64,000 bases of DNA from Allorhodopirellula heiligendammensis (GTDB lineage Bacteria; Planctomycetota; Planctomycetia; Pirellulales; Pirellulaceae), in the NCBI RefSeq assembly GCF_007860105.1, contig NZ_SJPU01000002.1, positions 1,849,739 to 1,913,738 on the forward strand, in the 5' to 3' direction. The notes below the pieces were generated by a model. It had not been told where the DNA came from, ran no database searches, and worked only from the letters and a program-made list of their open reading frames with translations. Shown here in pieces: positions 47,374 to 55,754 of this stretch. The position numbers and the translations under genes are program-made. Positions within the stretch are counted from its first letter, which is position 1, and the number at the start of each line of letters is the position of its first letter.

Positions 47374-48453
47374 ATGACAGATGACTTGACGCTCATTGTG
47401 CCGACTCACAATCGGTCTCGCTTCTTGCGACGGCTGTTGCACTTTCTTGAGGAAAGAAGGTTCGACGCCGATATGCTCATCGTTGATTCCAGCGATCCAG
47501 CCGATGCAGCGATCAATACGACGTTGATCCACTCATATAGTTCGCGACTGAACATTCAATATCAACATCGTGATTGCGGGTTTGCCCAGAAGTGTGGCGA
47601 TGCTGTGGCGAGTGTATCGACCCCATTCGCTGTATTCTGTGCAGATGATGATTTTTTGATGCCCGAATCGGTACGAAGCTGCGTTGATTACCTACAGCTC
47701 AATCAGGACTATAGCTGTGCCTCAGGCATTTGGGTTCAAGTCGAAGCGCACCGCAATAATCGTTGCTCCCAAATACGTTGTGACCAAATCAAGGAGAGTT
47801 CGGCGACACGCCGCTTTCAACGGCTTGCAGGTAATTGGTTTTCGAACTTCTACTCTGTCTATCGTATAGAGCCATTGAGGCGCGCATGGCAGGTGGCCGG
47901 AGGTGCGAGTGAGTATGAAGACGCGCGTATCTTCTTGGAGCTGATGTTATGCCATCTCGGAGCGATCTACGGTAAGACCGCGGTTCTGCCCGAAACCCAC
48001 TATCTGTTTGAACTCCATGGTCAGAACGAAAGTTCACAGCTCCCTCTGATCGCCAATGGCGATCGTGCAAATGAACTCTATGACCGATTTGAGAACGCAT
48101 TGGCACGGGAACTCGCTGCAATCGATGGCGTGCCGATTGAGCATGCAGCCCACACCGTCCGAAGCTGCTATGCCCACTGGCGCACTGGCGCGGCAATGCG
48201 ACGCGACTATCGGCCGACCGGAATCGCCAAATACAGGCGTAAGCTTCAGCAAAGCATTGCGAAGATTCGGGATGGTATTTCCAATCATCCCACCAAGGTG
48301 TGGACGAAACGGCGACTACGGGAAAACCACCGTTATTTCCAAACCGAAGCGTGGCGATCAGCAATCGATCTCACCGCACGGTTTCCCGACGGCATGAGTG
48401 CCGAGCAACTGGCCGCAGAGTCGCCCGCATCATCGCTGAAGGCTGTCGCGTAA
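47374..48453 (+). CDS. GT2-type glycosyltransferase
   Basis: 359 aa. GT-A fold motifs are at the N-terminus: LTLIVPTHNRSRFLRRLL, IVDSS and the metal-binding FCADDDF (Asp91-93). The second half is helical and basic, without obvious TM segments. It resembles the glycosyltransferase at 54452, sharing the THNR start, the IVDSSD and CADDDF blocks and a E-x-H-G-x-N-E-S motif near residue 205. The sugar donor is unknown. It begins 22 bases after the C-methyltransferase, in the same transcription unit. Confidence 0.88.
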   Translation: MTDDLTLIVPTHNRSRFLRRLLHFLEERRFDADMLIVDSSDPADAAINTTLIHSYSSRLNIQYQHRDCGFAQKCGDAVASVSTPFAVFCADDDFLMPESVRSCVDYLQLNQDYSCASGIWVQVEAHRNNRCSQIRCDQIKESSATRRFQRLAGNWFSNFYSVYRIEPLRRAWQVAGGASEYEDARIFLELMLCHLGAIYGKTAVLPETHYLFELHGQNESSQLPLIANGDRANELYDRFENALARELAAIDGVPIEHAAHTVRSCYAHWRTGAAMRRDYRPTGIAKYRRKLQQSIAKIRDGISNHPTKVWTKRRLRENHRYFQTEAWRSAIDLTARFPDGMSAEQLAAESPASSLKAVA

Positions 48454-48465
48454 TCGCATTCAATC

Positions 48466-49422
48466 ATGTCAGAACCGTTATTCTCAATTGTAATTACCAA
48501 CTTCAACAAGGCAGGCTTGATTGAGGCCTGCCTGCGTTCGGCGGTTGAGCAGACGATCGCCCGCGAACGATTCGAGGTTGTTGTGGTCGATGACATGTCA
48601 ACGGATCACTCGCTGAGCATTTTATCTCAGTTTAAGCCCGGTATTTCCGTAGTCGAGAATCAACGCAACTCAGGAGCACTTATCTCAACGCTCTCAGGAG
48701 TGGAAGCTGCCCGGGGCTCGTACATCGTCACGCTCGATGGTGATGATATACTCGCTAACAATTTGTTAGAGGTTTTGCAGGATTCGAATCTGCTACGTTC
48801 GGATCGCTTTTTACGCGGCGGCATCCATCAATGCGATCAGCAAGATGGGGCGGGGGCGGCTATCGAAGAGCTTGGTTTGCCAGTTCGATTCAAACCGGCC
48901 TGGAAGCTCGCCTTGGAAGCCAAGACAGGGGGCAGTTCCCTAGTCTTTCCACGCCAGGCCCTGCTCGACCTGCACGGGCGTTTTCCTCCCATTGCCGTCC
49001 AAGATCATGCGATACCTGAGATGCTGTCGTTGGTCCTCACGGATTACCTCCGGTTAGATTGCTACACGCACTTTGCCAATACCGGCTGCGCGGTGGAACA
49101 TCTCTCAGGAAACTCCGCACAGCTTCACCATGACCGACTGCTCTGTGGATTGGCAATTCTGCAGAACGCCATGGAGCTCAGGCCGTTGCCCTATCTCATC
49201 TCGAGACTTCGCCGGCGACTGTTCGGTCGCTGTCTGAGGTACGTTTGGAAGTATCAGTTGTGGGGCTCTGCGACCACGTGTCGCTTGCTAATCGGCTCAC
49301 CTTCTCTCGATCAACTCCAATCAGTGTGCCATCAGATCGCCAGTGAAATGCGATTGCGTCATCCAACCATCCGCTACTACGGGGGCGAGCCGATGCCGTC
49401 GGCAGCGCGAAGAGTCGCGTAA
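48466..49422 (+). CDS. GT2 glycosyltransferase
   Basis: 318 aa. Begins MSEPLFSIVITNFNKAGLIEACLRS, typical of GT2. DDMSTDHS (42-49) and DGDD (91-94) supply the nucleotide-sugar and metal-binding residues. The acceptor half carries a E-M-L-S-L-V-L-T and a cysteine-containing CYTHFANTGCAVEHLSG. It is 12 bases downstream of the previous glycosyltransferase, so the two are co-transcribed. The acceptor is unknown; probably a lipid-linked or growing glycan. Confidence 0.9.
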   Translation: MSEPLFSIVITNFNKAGLIEACLRSAVEQTIARERFEVVVVDDMSTDHSLSILSQFKPGISVVENQRNSGALISTLSGVEAARGSYIVTLDGDDILANNLLEVLQDSNLLRSDRFLRGGIHQCDQQDGAGAAIEELGLPVRFKPAWKLALEAKTGGSSLVFPRQALLDLHGRFPPIAVQDHAIPEMLSLVLTDYLRLDCYTHFANTGCAVEHLSGNSAQLHHDRLLCGLAILQNAMELRPLPYLISRLRRRLFGRCLRYVWKYQLWGSATTCRLLIGSPSLDQLQSVCHQIASEMRLRHPTIRYYGGEPMPSAARRVA

Positions 49423-50004
49423 AATAAACGACGGCGATTTGATCGTCCGAAAATGACTTTGAGCACTTTTTCATTTGTCTATGTTATTGTGTGACTGACA
49501 ACAGAGGCTGATTGAGGTTAAGCAGGTCGGGGGAAATGTTTCGGTATAACTCACGTAGGCGAGTCTCTCCGAGACTCGCAACTCTCAGCGTCTCGGAGAG
49601 ACGCTGCTACGTGGTTTCACCGAATTACTTGTGCGTACCTGCTTAGATGGCGAATGGCAACCCAGCGATACTAAGATGACCGATGCTTCGTTTTAGTAGA
49701 TTGATTTCGAAATCAGTCGTAGACATGCGACCTACAGTAACACCGTTGTGCGGAAATTTGACTAAAGGATTTCGTGACTGACATGCTATCTCTATTCCGT
49801 ACCAGATCGCACGTGGTATCCAGGCGCGCCAAGTTGACTAAGAGATCTTTGTAATATGATTAAGTTTTGCCAGCCTAGTCTAGCTAAGAGGTCCTGGTGT
49901 GTTGACACCGAGCTGTTCACTGAGTGGCCTCGCGCGGTTTGTGTCGTGCCACCAATTGGACAAAATCTGCCGCGGATTCATGCTGCCTCGATCCAGGAAG
50001 CCGC
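49423..50004. other. Intergenic region with an inverted-repeat element
   Basis: About 580 bases, visibly more AT-rich than the coding neighbours after 49620. Bases 49519-49645 are the inverted-repeat element annotated separately. The remainder (49646-50004) holds no supported gene and must contain the promoter of the NeuD-like gene. Confidence 0.6.
49519..49645. mobile_element. 127-bp inverted-repeat element (REPIN/MITE-like)
   Basis: Terminal inverted repeats TAAGCAGGT (49519-49527) and ACCTGCTTA (49637-49645) enclose partly conserved arms (TTCGGT kept on both sides) and an inner inverted pair CACGTAG (49552-49558) / CTACGTG (49607-49613). Between these lie two perfect 9-bp hairpins: GCGAGTCTC/GAGACTCGC (49559-49579, loop TCC) and CAGCGTCTC/GAGACGCTG (49586-49606, loop GGA). 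The whole can fold as a three-way junction. The two hairpins are also inverted copies of each other in their cores (GTCTCTCCGAGAC versus GTCTCGGAGAGAC), the arrangement of a REPIN. No transposase is present, so it would be a non-autonomous element. Confidence 0.8.
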
Positions 50005-50724
50005 GTGACAATTCAGCATTCAGACCAGTACGCTGCCAATGCCGTTGGTGACAGTCTTTGTCCAGCAATTATTTGGGGCGCTCGCGGACATGCAAAAGTC
50101 CTGCACGAATTCTTGGGACAGATAGGCTTTCGCGTAGAATCATTTTTTGACAACGACGACATCAGCCCATCGCCGGTGCCAAATATCCCAGTTCATCGCG
50201 GGATTGAAGGATTTGGGCGATGGTCAGAACAGAACCCAAGCCGAAAGCAACTGGCTGGGTTTATCGCGATTGGGGGTCCGCATGGTCGAGCCCGATTGGA
50301 GATTTTGGATTTACTGCAACAGCGAGGTGTTTGCTTTCCACCGGCAATTCATCCACGAGCGTTTTCTGCCAGCAACAGCCGGTTAGGATTTGGATGCCAG
50401 ATTCTCGCGATGGCTGCAGTTTGTGCAGACGTTCAGATGGGAAACGCTTGCATTATCAATACGGGGGCAAGTGTCGACCATGAATGCGAGCTTGGAAATG
50501 GCGTGCATGTCGGCCCTCACGGTACAATCGCTGGTTGCGTAAAAATTGATGACTGTGCCTTTATAGGTGCCGGTGCTGTCATTCTGCCGCGACTTCATGT
50601 CGGGCAGGATTCAATCGTCGGCGCTGGTTCGGTTGTGACTAAGAATGTACCCAGCGGCGTGGTAGTCTGCGGTAATCCCGCCAAGGTAATAAACACGGTA
50701 GCGACCAAACGGGATAAAACCTAG
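50005..50724 (+). CDS. NeuD-like sugar acyltransferase (left-handed beta-helix)
   Basis: About 239 aa. The N-terminal PglD/NeuD-type domain has WGARGHAKVLHEFL, followed by GFRVESFFDND. The second half is a hexapeptide-repeat beta-helix with NTGASVDHECELGNGVHVGP, where the His in VDHE is the usual catalytic base, then GAGAVILPRL and GAGSVVTKNVP. It should transfer an acyl (probably acetyl) group to an amino or hydroxyl group of a sugar nucleotide, in line with the aminotransferase nearby. The start is a GTG at 50005 with AGGAAG four bases upstream; the frame also opens at a GTG at 49924. Confidence 0.82.
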   Translation: MTIQHSDQYAANAVGDSLCPAIIWGARGHAKVLHEFLGQIGFRVESFFDNDDISPSPVPNIPVHRGIEGFGRWSEQNPSRKQLAGFIAIGGPHGRARLEILDLLQQRGVCFPPAIHPRAFSASNSRLGFGCQILAMAAVCADVQMGNACIINTGASVDHECELGNGVHVGPHGTIAGCVKIDDCAFIGAGAVILPRLHVGQDSIVGAGSVVTKNVPSGVVVCGNPAKVINTVATKRDKT

Positions 50725-50778
50725 GATCCACCGTAATCGTCAATTCACATATTATTCCATAACAAAATCACTGTAAGC

Positions 50779-51507
50779 ATGAATAATTACGATCCCAAAG
50801 ACCGTGCCAATATCGACGCAATGGCCAGCGATGCTGAGCTTACAACGCTAAAACGCAAAGTGTTTGATAAGGCTTGCCAGCATCGATACTCATATAACTT
50901 TCAATGGCTCGGACGTCCGATCATTCAGTTTCCTGAAGATATCGTGGCGATTCAAGAGATTATCTGGGACACGAAGCCCGAGCTGATTGTTGAAACAGGA
51001 ATCGCCCACGGTGGTTCGTTGGTTCTGTCGGCGTCGTTGCTGCAGTTAATTGGTAATGAGGGAAAGGTGTTGGGGATCGACATCGACATCCGCCCCCATA
51101 ATCGCGAGGCGATCGAGTCACATCCTCTCGCTCATCGCATTGAAATGATCGAGGGGTCGTCTATTGATCCATCCGTTGTCGAACAAGTCAAGCAATTCGC
51201 CCAAGGCAAGGCTCCGGTCATGGTGATCCTTGATTCAAATCACACTCACGAACATGTCCTAAGTGAACTACGCTATTATGCACCACTGGTACCGAAGGGA
51301 AGCTGGCTGCTGGTTTTTGATACAGTCGTCGAACATATGGATGAAGATGCGTTTCCTGACAGGCCTTGGGGTGTCGGAAATAACCCCATGACCGCCGTTG
51401 AAGAGTTCCTCGCTGAATCCGATCGGTTTGAATTGGATTCCGAGATTAACAACAAACTCCTGCTAAGCGTCGCCCCCGGTGGTTGGTTGCGATGCATTAA
51501 AGACTAG
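50779..51507 (+). CDS. CmcI/RMNT-type methyltransferase
   Basis: 242 aa, family of cephalosporin hydroxylase CmcI and rhamnosyl O-methyltransferases. It starts near NFQWLGRPIIQFPEDI, a conserved block, then the SAM motif ETGIAHGGSLVLSASLL, GIDIDIRPHN, IEGSSIDP and ILDSNHTHEHVLSEL with the family His/Asp metal site. In polysaccharide loci such proteins usually O-methylate a sugar. It begins 55 bases after the NeuD-like gene on the same strand. Despite the family's name, hydroxylase activity is unlikely. Confidence 0.88.
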   Translation: MNNYDPKDRANIDAMASDAELTTLKRKVFDKACQHRYSYNFQWLGRPIIQFPEDIVAIQEIIWDTKPELIVETGIAHGGSLVLSASLLQLIGNEGKVLGIDIDIRPHNREAIESHPLAHRIEMIEGSSIDPSVVEQVKQFAQGKAPVMVILDSNHTHEHVLSELRYYAPLVPKGSWLLVFDTVVEHMDEDAFPDRPWGVGNNPMTAVEEFLAESDRFELDSEINNKLLLSVAPGGWLRCIKD

Positions 51508-51900
51508 TGTAAAGATCGATTGCTGGGAATTTGCTCAGGCAACGAATTGTTGTCACGGACCTGTCAATTTACACTAGCGTTCGGGAAGGCGAACGCCCAG
51601 ACAAGCCTGAGTCTGCATCCTCAGCAGTCGCGATTTGCCGTGGCAGTAATCCTGGCGGAGAACAATGTCGCCAGCAGACTTGATATGCCTGCGGGTTTAC
51701 CACCGGCAACAAGAGAGTTACGCGTTCGAGGCGTCTCGGCCGCCCTGAGACACGTGAGCTTACCGGGTGTGCAATGAGGGTTGGGATCGCTCGTTTAGAT
51801 AGGGTAGACGCTCACCGTGGGTTCGGCGATCAGCCACTGTCAAGCATCATGCAGCTTCAGTCGCCACGAAGTGGGAGCTCCTCGGTTGCATCGAGAGACC
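51508..51900. other. Intergenic region between convergent genes
   Basis: About 390 bases between two convergent genes, CmcI-like (plus) and DegT (minus). A small hairpin GCGTTCG/CGAACGC lies at 51577-51596. Overlapping short frames exist but their residue composition is not gene-like. No other structure was seen. Confidence 0.4.
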
Positions 51901-53019
51901 TCAAGCGTGACTCGGTTCGATCTGAACTTGCTCCAGCACTTGACACACGCGGTCCAGTTCCTCTTCGGTCATGTCATGGTAGCTCGGTAAGTTCATAGCC
52001 CGATTCGGAATATCCCATGCGTGTGCATTCTCTGGGCAAGACTGGAACATTGGCAAGCTCGACAATGGATGAAAGAACGGACGGGCGTCAATGTCTGCAT
52101 TGGAGAATGCCGCTTCGAGACAGTCTTTGTCGATCCCACATCCTTTTTCAAACACGACCGTCGGCATCCACGCTCCGATCACGACGTCGTTTGGCTCAAA
52201 ATTGAGATGCACACCAGTTCGGCCACCAAGACGCTGTCGATAGAATGCCAAAATCTCCCGTTTACGATGAATTAGATCTTCGACTCGCTCGATCTGGGCA
52301 CATCCGATTGCAGCTTGGACATTGGACATTTTGTATTTATAGCCAACCACGTCTGGCCAAAACATTTTTGTCTGTGATCTAGAACGACCGTGGTTGCTCA
52401 GTGTTAGAACGCGCTCGTAGAGAGCATCATCATTGGTGACGAAGATACCACCTTCGCCTGTTGTTATTGTCTTTGTCCCGTGAAAGGAAAATGTGCCGAA
52501 TCTCCCCATGGAACCTGCACGACGTCCGTGGTACACCGAACCGATCGCCTCAGCAGAGTCCTCGATCACCGGCAGATCGTATCGATGTCCAATATCCAGT
52601 AGGGCTTCCATTTCACATAGATTGCCGTAAAGGTGGACAGCAATAATCGCCTTGGTCTTTGGCGTGATTGCCTCCTCGACCCGGGATGGGTCAATGCACC
52701 ACGTCGTTGGAAGAATATCAACAAAAACAGGTGTTGCGCCGAGATGAGTGACGGGTGCCACCGTTGCAATCCAGTTGCTGTCAGCCAAGATGACTTCGTC
52801 ACCTGGACCAATGCCGAGAGCGGCCAGTCCTAAGTGAATCGCGCCGGTACAGCTCGAGGTCGCGATTGCGTGTTTGACATCGAGATGCTTGCAAAACTGA
52901 TGCTCAAACTTCTCGATGTACTCGTAGCACCGCGTTCCCCATCCGTGTGTGGTCGCGTCGGTAGCGTACTCAATTTCGAGTGAAGTGATCGAGGGTTTGG
53001 TGTAATGAATGCGATTCAT
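51901..53019 (-). CDS. DegT/DnrJ/EryC1/StrS family aminotransferase
   Basis: 372-aa PLP sugar aminotransferase of the perosamine synthase type. PLP lysine is Lys183 in FSFHGTKTITTGEGG, and IEDSAEAIGSV (152-162) has the Asp that holds the pyridine N. SCTGAIHLGL (56-65) binds the phosphate. It aminates a keto group of a nucleotide sugar with glutamate. It is the only minus-strand gene of the polysaccharide locus and convergent with the CmcI-like gene. The amine it would create matches the acyltransferase upstream. Confidence 0.92.
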   Translation of the reverse strand: MNRIHYTKPSITSLEIEYATDATTHGWGTRCYEYIEKFEHQFCKHLDVKHAIATSSCTGAIHLGLAALGIGPGDEVILADSNWIATVAPVTHLGATPVFVDILPTTWCIDPSRVEEAITPKTKAIIAVHLYGNLCEMEALLDIGHRYDLPVIEDSAEAIGSVYHGRRAGSMGRFGTFSFHGTKTITTGEGGIFVTNDDALYERVLTLSNHGRSRSQTKMFWPDVVGYKYKMSNVQAAIGCAQIERVEDLIHRKREILAFYRQRLGGRTGVHLNFEPNDVVIGAWMPTVVFEKGCGIDKDCLEAAFSNADIDARPFFHPLSSLPMFQSCPENAHAWDIPNRAMNLPSYHDMTEEELDRVCQVLEQVQIEPSHA

Positions 53020-53501
53020 GCAGATCGTCTCAACTTGCGAATGCTGTTATTGGAGCTCCCGAAGTCGCAGCAGTTGCTCAGCATGCATCGATAGCAAATC
53101 CGCACCAGTGAAGCAATGTTACCTGAAGTTTTCTCGTCGCGCCGGCGAGTGGATCTGATGCGTGGGCATCGGCATCCATGCCCAAATTCAATGGACTCTG
53201 CGTGTTGCGGAATTCGCCTCTGATATGAGATGCATCTCGGTGATTTACGACGAGCCGCACTACTCGACCGCCTTCGTCAGTGCTTCGGTTTTCGTCGTGT
53301 GATTCTTTCAAGATCGTAACCTGTTCACGTTCAGCAGACTCCATGCGCCAAGACTGCATTTTCCTTCGTAGTCACCAACCTCCATCGCATGGGCCACGTC
53401 GCGAAATCCGTTGCCAGGTAGCGTCGTTCACGATATCCTGCGATCGGTTGTTACCAGTCAGAAATGATCGACTTTCACACGAAAAAGGATGCGTGAGGCT
53501 T
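53020..53501. other. Intergenic region between divergent genes
   Basis: About 480 bases that must hold the promoters of the DegT gene (minus) and the epimerase gene (plus). A 93-codon minus-strand frame (53078-53359) exists, just upstream of the DegT gene, but it has no supporting ribosome-binding site or family match, so it is not called. Confidence 0.4.
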
Positions 53502-54035
53502 ATGCGACAAATTGCGACGGAACTGCCAGGCGCGTGCTTGATCGAGCTTGAGCGGCATGAAGACGAGCGAGGTTTTTTTGCGAGAACTTGGTGCCAGCAC
53601 GAGTTTGAGGAGTTTGGCTTAGACAGTCATTTCGTCCAGTGCAGCGTCTCATTCAATCGAGTCGCGGGAACACTCCGCGGCATGCATTATCAACAGGCTC
53701 CCTACGAAGAGAGTAAATTGGTGCGCTGTGTACGCGGCAGTATCTTTGATGCGATTGTCGATATTCGCCCAGGGTCGCCCACATTCGGATCTTATGCCGC
53801 TTTTGAATTGAACGAAGAGAACCAGTTAGCGATCTACATTCCCAAGGGTTTCGCCCATGGATTTCAGACTCTGAGCCCGAATACGGAAGTGCTGTATCAG
53901 ATGAGTGAGTTCTTTCACAGTGACTCGGCGAGAGGCTTTCATCACAGTGACCCCAGCGTTGGGATCGCATGGCCGCTGCCGGTTGCGGCGATATCCGAAA
54001 AAGATGCCGAGCTGGAAAAGCTCGCGGTTGAATAG
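53502..54035 (+). CDS. dTDP-4-dehydrorhamnose 3,5-epimerase-like (RmlC)
   Basis: 177-aa cupin of the RmlC family. DERGFFARTW (21-30) is the family start; the catalytic His62 is in RGMHYQ and Tyr132 in EVLYQMSEF; IPKGFAHGFQ and GIAWPLP are conserved. It epimerises the keto-sugar at C3 and/or C5. With no rmlA, rmlB or rmlD here, the substrate is perhaps the CDP-4-keto-6-deoxysugar made by RfbG. The start is uncertain: ATG at 53502 or GTG at 53493, both behind AAGGA. Confidence 0.9.
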   Translation: MRQIATELPGACLIELERHEDERGFFARTWCQHEFEEFGLDSHFVQCSVSFNRVAGTLRGMHYQQAPYEESKLVRCVRGSIFDAIVDIRPGSPTFGSYAAFELNEENQLAIYIPKGFAHGFQTLSPNTEVLYQMSEFFHSDSARGFHHSDPSVGIAWPLPVAAISEKDAELEKLAVE

Positions 54036-54451
54036 AAAAACGACACTAGCTCAAATTGCTGGCTACAACCGCTATAAGCAGGTCGAGAAGCTTCACGTGG
54101 GTGCACTGTGAGTGAGGATAATCCCTGAAAGCAATGTGTAGTGAACAAGCTTGCGACACAGCACGTGTGAAGACTCTTTCGCGACCATTGAAGCGGCCGC
54201 CGACCGGCTGGGTTGGGCGAAAACCAAATCGGGGCTGACAACGGGTGCATCCATCATCGAGAGCGTGAGGGAGACAGGCCCAAAGGCCAGCGATGCATGC
54301 CGCGGTGACGGAACTCGATTGACTCCTTGACTAACGCTGAGCTACGACGAAAAATATGGGACCAACGTACACTGCGAACACGAATCGTGTGGTGCGGTAA
54401 TTCTGCGGTCGCGTCGGGCTCCTGTTCCTGCTCCCATTGGAAGCTGCCCGC
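54036..54451. other. Intergenic region
   Basis: About 415 bases between the epimerase gene and the next glycosyltransferase on the same strand. A minus-strand frame of 188 codons crosses it but mirrors the glycosyltransferase coding pattern. No repeat or hairpin stands out; a promoter for the downstream genes is likely here. Confidence 0.4.
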
Positions 54452-55513
54452 ATGACGCCAGGCACCTTGACCCTGCTGACGCCGACGCATAATCGTCCCC
54501 CTTTCTTGCGCCGGATGATTCGATTCTTTAGCCAGATCGAACTGGCATTTCCGATCGTGATCGTTGATTCGAGCGATTCGGAGCATGCGGCTCAGAATCG
54601 ACGGATCTGCGAGGATGCAGCTAATACCTTGAACGTGCTGTATCGACATCATGGTCTGCCGTTTGACTTGAAATGTTATCAAGGGCTCAGCGAAGTGGAG
54701 ACGCCTTATGTTTCCTTTTGTGCCGATGATGATTTTCAGTTTCCCGCCGTGGTGCAGCAATGCGTCGAGTTCCTCATCCAGAATGACGATTACTCCGTGG
54801 CTCAGGGCCGTGTGATCCACGCTAGCAACTCACGCACAGCACATGATTCAATCTTCGACTGTCATCTGCTCGATGCCTACGATATCCAGGATTCCGACGC
54901 CGCCGAGCGGTTTCGCCAGATCGCGACTCGCACATTTTCAACGTTCTACGGCGTCTATCGCACTCCGCAATTGACCAATTCGTTTGCCGAAGTGGTCGAG
55001 TACACCGATTACCAGCAGGGGCGCGTCTTTACCGAAGCATTTCTACTCGCCTTAAGCGTGATCTCCGGGAAAGTCAAAGTCCTCCCGGGAGTACAATATC
55101 TCCAGGAAACCCATGGGAACAACGAGAGTCGGGTCGTTCCACGCGTCGCTGACAAGCAGAGTACTAATGCACTTGCCCGTCGTTACGAAATTGGACTACA
55201 AAACCATCTGTTGGAATCGTCAGGCCAGCCTATCGACCACATCGAACGACTGATTGAGCAGCACGCCCGTTTCCTATCAGGTATGGGAAGTAGGAAGAGA
55301 AGTCAGGGGCCATGGAAAGAAAAATTGAAACGAGAGCTGCAACGTTCGCGACCCAAAGCGATCAAGTGGTGGCGAAACCTATTTAATCATTCAGACGCGG
55401 CCGCTCATAGGATCGACGCCGTGGTGCAAAATCCGCATGTTTTTCCAAATGGACAGGAATACGACGTGGCGAAAAGACTGCTTACGCAGCATCCGAGGGG
55501 CGTTGCGGAGTAG
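54452..55513 (+). CDS. GT2-type glycosyltransferase, paralogue of the one at 47374
   Basis: 353 aa. GTLTLLTPTHNRPPFLRRMI starts the GT-A domain, with VIVDSSDSE and the metal-binding FCADDDF (Asp92-94). The later E-T-H-G-N-N-E-S block aligns with E-L-H-G-Q-N-E-S of the gene at 47374. The C-terminus is basic and helical. The ATG at 54452 has GGAAG eight bases upstream; a TTG at 54437 would add five residues. The donor and acceptor are unknown. Confidence 0.88.
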   Translation: MTPGTLTLLTPTHNRPPFLRRMIRFFSQIELAFPIVIVDSSDSEHAAQNRRICEDAANTLNVLYRHHGLPFDLKCYQGLSEVETPYVSFCADDDFQFPAVVQQCVEFLIQNDDYSVAQGRVIHASNSRTAHDSIFDCHLLDAYDIQDSDAAERFRQIATRTFSTFYGVYRTPQLTNSFAEVVEYTDYQQGRVFTEAFLLALSVISGKVKVLPGVQYLQETHGNNESRVVPRVADKQSTNALARRYEIGLQNHLLESSGQPIDHIERLIEQHARFLSGMGSRKRSQGPWKEKLKRELQRSRPKAIKWWRNLFNHSDAAAHRIDAVVQNPHVFPNGQEYDVAKRLLTQHPRGVAE

Positions 55514-55754
55514 CGTTCGTTGGTATGCGCCAAGACTATTCTCAAGATCTTAACGAAAATAGCCGATGAAATCTAATAGAGGTGAGTTTCACGTCCACGG
55601 GCCACTCCGTCGCTAATTCAGCTGCACTGCCGCGTGAGAATGTCAAGTTGTTAGTGCGTCACAGCACATCGGAAAGCCATTGCAACTTAGTGCGTTCCCA
55701 TGATAGTTGGTTAAGAAAAATGCTCAGTCGCACGCATCTTTAGACGGCTTTCAC

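Noticed and set aside
53078-53359. 93-codon minus-strand frame upstream of the DegT gene
   Set aside because: It reads moderately like protein but lacks a ribosome-binding site and any recognisable family; left as intergenic.
54254-54820. 188-codon minus-strand frame overlapping a glycosyltransferase
   Set aside because: Opposite strand of a clear GT2 domain; no ribosome-binding site or recognisable domain.
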